In this document: piece after piece, positions 7,832 to 8,661 of the stretch
Numbering within the stretch: position 1 is the stretch's first letter
How the letters are laid out: every line of letters starts with the position of its first letter
From: Bacteroidales bacterium UBA4353
GTDB lineage: Bacteria > Bacteroidota > Bacteroidia > Bacteroidales > Paludibacteraceae
Assembly: GCA_002394025.1 (NCBI GenBank)
Contig: DGSV01000120.1
Location: forward strand, 1-8,661
Length of the DNA: 8,661 bases
Reading direction: 5' to 3'
Notes under the pieces: generated by a model
Databases searched by the model: none
Told to the model about the DNA's origin: nothing
The model's input: only the letters and a program-made list of their open reading frames with translations
Made by a program: the position numbers and the translations under genes

Positions 7832-7926
7832 GTCGTGCGCCGTCCTGTTTTCGTGTTTTCGTGTTTTTTTTCGTGTCGCTTCTTTTGCCGTTTGCCGTTC
7901 TGTTTTCGAGTCCGTGTTTTTTCCCG

Positions 7927-7947
7927 TTTCGTCCGTGCTCGTTTGCT
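7927..7947 (+). repeat. 21-bp direct repeat, copy A
   Basis: A 21-bp sequence, TTTCGTCCGTGCTCG followed by TTTGCT, recurs exactly at 8052-8072. Copy A begins 71 bp before hairpin copy 2, and copy B begins 57 bp before hairpin copy 3. The larger duplicated unit therefore includes this segment plus the hairpin, with small insertions or deletions between them. Confidence 0.85.
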
Positions 7948-7997
7948 CTCCCTGCCTCGTTTCCGTGTGTTTTTCTAGTGCCTGTGCTCGTGTCTTT

Positions 7998-8026
7998 GTT
8001 CGGTGGCGGCGCATAATTGCGCCGCT
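7998..8026 (+). repeat. Hairpin repeat, copy 2 of 3
   Basis: Identical to copy 1 over 29 bp; the hairpin is at 8006-8025. It is followed by CCTTTTGT as in copy 1 and preceded by CGTGTCTTT. It starts 201 bp after the start of copy 1. It could act as a second terminator in series on the + strand. Confidence 0.9.
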
Positions 8027-8051
8027 CCTTTTGTTGTGTGCTGTCTTTTTT

Positions 8052-8072
8052 TTTCGTCCGTGCTCGTTTGCT
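8052..8072 (+). repeat. 21-bp direct repeat, copy B
   Basis: Exact copy of 7927-7947, lying ahead of hairpin copy 3 as copy A lies ahead of hairpin copy 2. Together they show that a segment longer than the hairpin was duplicated in tandem. Confidence 0.85.
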
Positions 8073-8108
8073 TCCCCTTTCTGTGTTAGTGCTTTTGTTC
8101 GTGTTTTT

Positions 8109-8137
8109 GTTCGGTGGCGGCGCATAATTGCGCCGCT
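8109..8137 (+). repeat. Hairpin repeat, copy 3 of 3
   Basis: Identical to copies 1 and 2 over 29 bp; the hairpin is at 8117-8136. It starts 111 bp after copy 2. Unlike them it is followed by AAATCCCTC rather than CCTTTTGT, so it lacks the T-run of a terminator. It ends 45 bp before the first rRNA promoter's -33 element and marks the edge of the A-depleted tract. Confidence 0.9.
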
Positions 8138-8151
8138 AAATCCCTCTTGGC

Positions 8152-8213
8152 AAAAAAAAAAGTAAAAAAATCCATCATGTCGCTTGTCGTTTAAAAAAAA
8201 TGTCGTACCTTTG
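8152..8213 (+). promoter_or_regulatory. rRNA operon promoter P1 with upstream A-tracts
   Basis: CTTG (8183-8186), then 19 nt, then TACCTTTG (8206-8213) matches the Bacteroidota consensus TTTG-N19-TAnnTTTG with one change in the -33 box. Transcription should start near 8219. An A10 run (8152-8161) and an A7 run (8164-8170) lie at about -50 to -67, where an UP-like element would be expected. An A8 run also fills part of the spacer. The position ahead of 16S rRNA supports a strong ribosomal promoter. Confidence 0.8.
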
Positions 8214-8232
8214 CAGCCGCAAACGGGACGAG

Positions 8233-8288
8233 GGGGCATGTGAGCCCCGCGAAATAGTTCCTCAAACGAGCCTTCGGGAAGTTTCCCG
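8233..8288 (+). other. Leader hairpins between the two rRNA promoters
   Basis: Two short stems lie in the part of the leader transcribed only from P1: GGGGC (8233-8237) with GCCCC (8244-8248), and CGGGA (8275-8279) with TCCCG (8284-8288). Neither is followed by a solid T-run, so I do not call them terminators. They may only shape the leader RNA. Confidence 0.4.
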
Positions 8289-8340
8289 CAGTGTTATGGT
8301 TTGGTTTTGGCGACAAAATCAAATTTTTTTGCGGAAAAAT

Positions 8341-8371
8341 TTTGGTATATCAAAAAAAAGGCGTACCTTTG
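8341..8371 (+). promoter_or_regulatory. rRNA operon promoter P2
   Basis: TTTG (8341-8344), exactly 19 nt, then TACCTTTG (8364-8371) is a full match to the Bacteroidota consensus. Transcription should start near 8377. The spacer has an A8 run, as in P1, and both promoters share the longer string CGTACCTTTGCA. Just upstream, AAATTTTT (8321-8328) and AAAAATTT (8335-8342) form an AT-rich dyad that overlaps the -33 box. Confidence 0.88.
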
Positions 8372-8642
8372 CATTCCCTGCGGTTGAGAAACGGTGTGTT
8401 TCTGTGGAGTTCCTTATCGGGACGTGACCGCGCATATCGCCGAAAGAGTTTGTTCCGTACGAGTTAGTGATACAGTATGGATATTAAACAGAGCTAGAAT
8501 CGGCAAGTGATCTTTGAGAGAAATGATACAAATGTAGTACAAGAAGAGGCATTATATAATATATAGTGTTATAATAATGACTCCTGTCAAGAAACAAGAG
8601 ACTACGATAGAGCGGAAAAGTCCGGTCAGCGATTAAATTATT
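8372..8642 (+). other. rRNA operon leader with boxA-like antitermination site
   Basis: The transcribed leader ahead of 16S rRNA. TGATCTTTGAGAG at 8508-8520 resembles the boxA-type motif (xxCTTTxA) of rRNA leaders, where NusB/NusE bind to build the antitermination complex. A small hairpin AGAAAC/GTTTCT (8387-8392 with 8398-8403) lies near the 5' end. An AT-rich segment, 8551-8578, may take part in precursor folding. The RNase III processing stem cannot be judged because its 3' partner lies beyond the window. No protein-coding gene is supported here. Confidence 0.6.
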
Positions 8643-8661
8643 ACAACGAAGAGTTTGATCC
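8643..8661 (+). rRNA. rrs: 16S ribosomal RNA, 5' end (cut off by the window)
   Basis: GAAGAGTTTGATCC at 8648-8661 is the universal 5' sequence of bacterial 16S rRNA. Aligned by eye to E. coli, where GAAGAG starts at nucleotide 6, the mature 5' end falls near 8643. Only about 19 nt are present and the rest lies to the right. The upstream tandem ribosomal promoters and leader agree with this. Confidence 0.95.

Larger units (their letters stand above)
7735..8137 (+). other. A-depleted, T/G/C-rich intergenic tract with repeats
   Basis: Between 7741 and 8137 I count only 15 A's in 397 bases on the + strand, and nine of those lie in the loop regions of the three hairpin copies. The rest is degenerate words such as CGTGT, TTCGTGTCTT and CGTTT. 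Every stop codon contains an A on its own strand, and the complements TTA, CTA and TCA also contain an A. DNA lacking A on one strand is therefore open in all six frames, which explains the long overlapping open frames here. I see no credible gene. The tract starts right after the DUF3078 stop codon and ends abruptly at the A-tracts upstream of the rRNA promoters. Confidence 0.8.

Noticed and set aside
7797..8137. Possible CRISPR array (29-bp palindromic repeats)
   Set aside because: The spacers are 172 and 82 bp, unequal, low in complexity and partly repeats of each other. There are only three copies and no cas genes.
7752..8165. Plus-strand open frame of 137 residues with repeated FVRWRRIIAPL segments
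   Set aside because: Same cause: A-depleted repeat DNA has no stop codons in any frame. The product is low-complexity Val/Phe/Cys/Ser with no family resemblance.
7694..8239. Minus-strand open frame of 181 residues, rich in Lys, Arg and Thr, with a thrice-repeated SGAIMRRHRTKTR motif
   Set aside because: It overlaps the DUF3078 end, the repeats and the rRNA promoter P1. The repeats are the DNA hairpins read in one frame, and the frame is open because the region lacks A on the + strand.
8200..8427. Plus-strand open frame of 75 residues
   Set aside because: It starts inside promoter P1 and crosses P2. This is rRNA operon leader and the frame is incidental.

Overview
The window looks like chromosomal DNA from a Bacteroidota species, most likely order Bacteroidales. 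This rests on lipoproteins with Bacteroidota-style export signals, a type IX secretion (T9SS) C-terminal domain, DUF4302 and DUF3078 family proteins, and promoters of the TTTG-N19-TAnnTTTG type. The last bases are the start of a 16S rRNA gene (GAAGAGTTTGATCC). I cannot fix the family; Muribaculaceae or Prevotellaceae are guesses. Every gene I can support is on the + strand.

Layout. Positions 1-330 are non-coding: an AT-rich stretch, then a compact block of direct and inverted repeats. Positions 331-4881 hold three closely spaced genes for envelope proteins: a zinc-metallopeptidase lipoprotein (SusC/SusD-associated type), a DUF4302 lipoprotein and a large T9SS cargo protein of unknown function. 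A strong hairpin terminator ends this unit. Its 3' arm also supplies the -33 element of the next promoter, which drives an integral-membrane acyltransferase (4973-6106). Next come yidD (6188-6409) and a DUF3078 outer-membrane protein (6430-7734).

From 7735 to about 8137 the + strand is almost free of A and carries three identical 29-bp copies of a perfect hairpin repeat. At 8138 the composition switches abruptly to A-tracts, which sit upstream of two tandem ribosomal promoters (8183-8213 and 8341-8371). A leader of roughly 270-425 nt with a boxA-like site follows, then the 16S rRNA 5' end at about 8643.

How the genes may work together. The first three products all go to the cell envelope or outside the cell: two predicted surface lipoproteins and one T9SS substrate. 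They probably form one functional unit in capture or cleavage of an external protein or peptide substrate. This is inferred from family context, and no SusC/SusD pair is visible here. YidD (membrane protein insertion) and the DUF3078 protein are probably co-transcribed. The hairpin-repeat array lies between that unit and the rRNA operon and may stop read-through into it. It is the least explained structure in the window.
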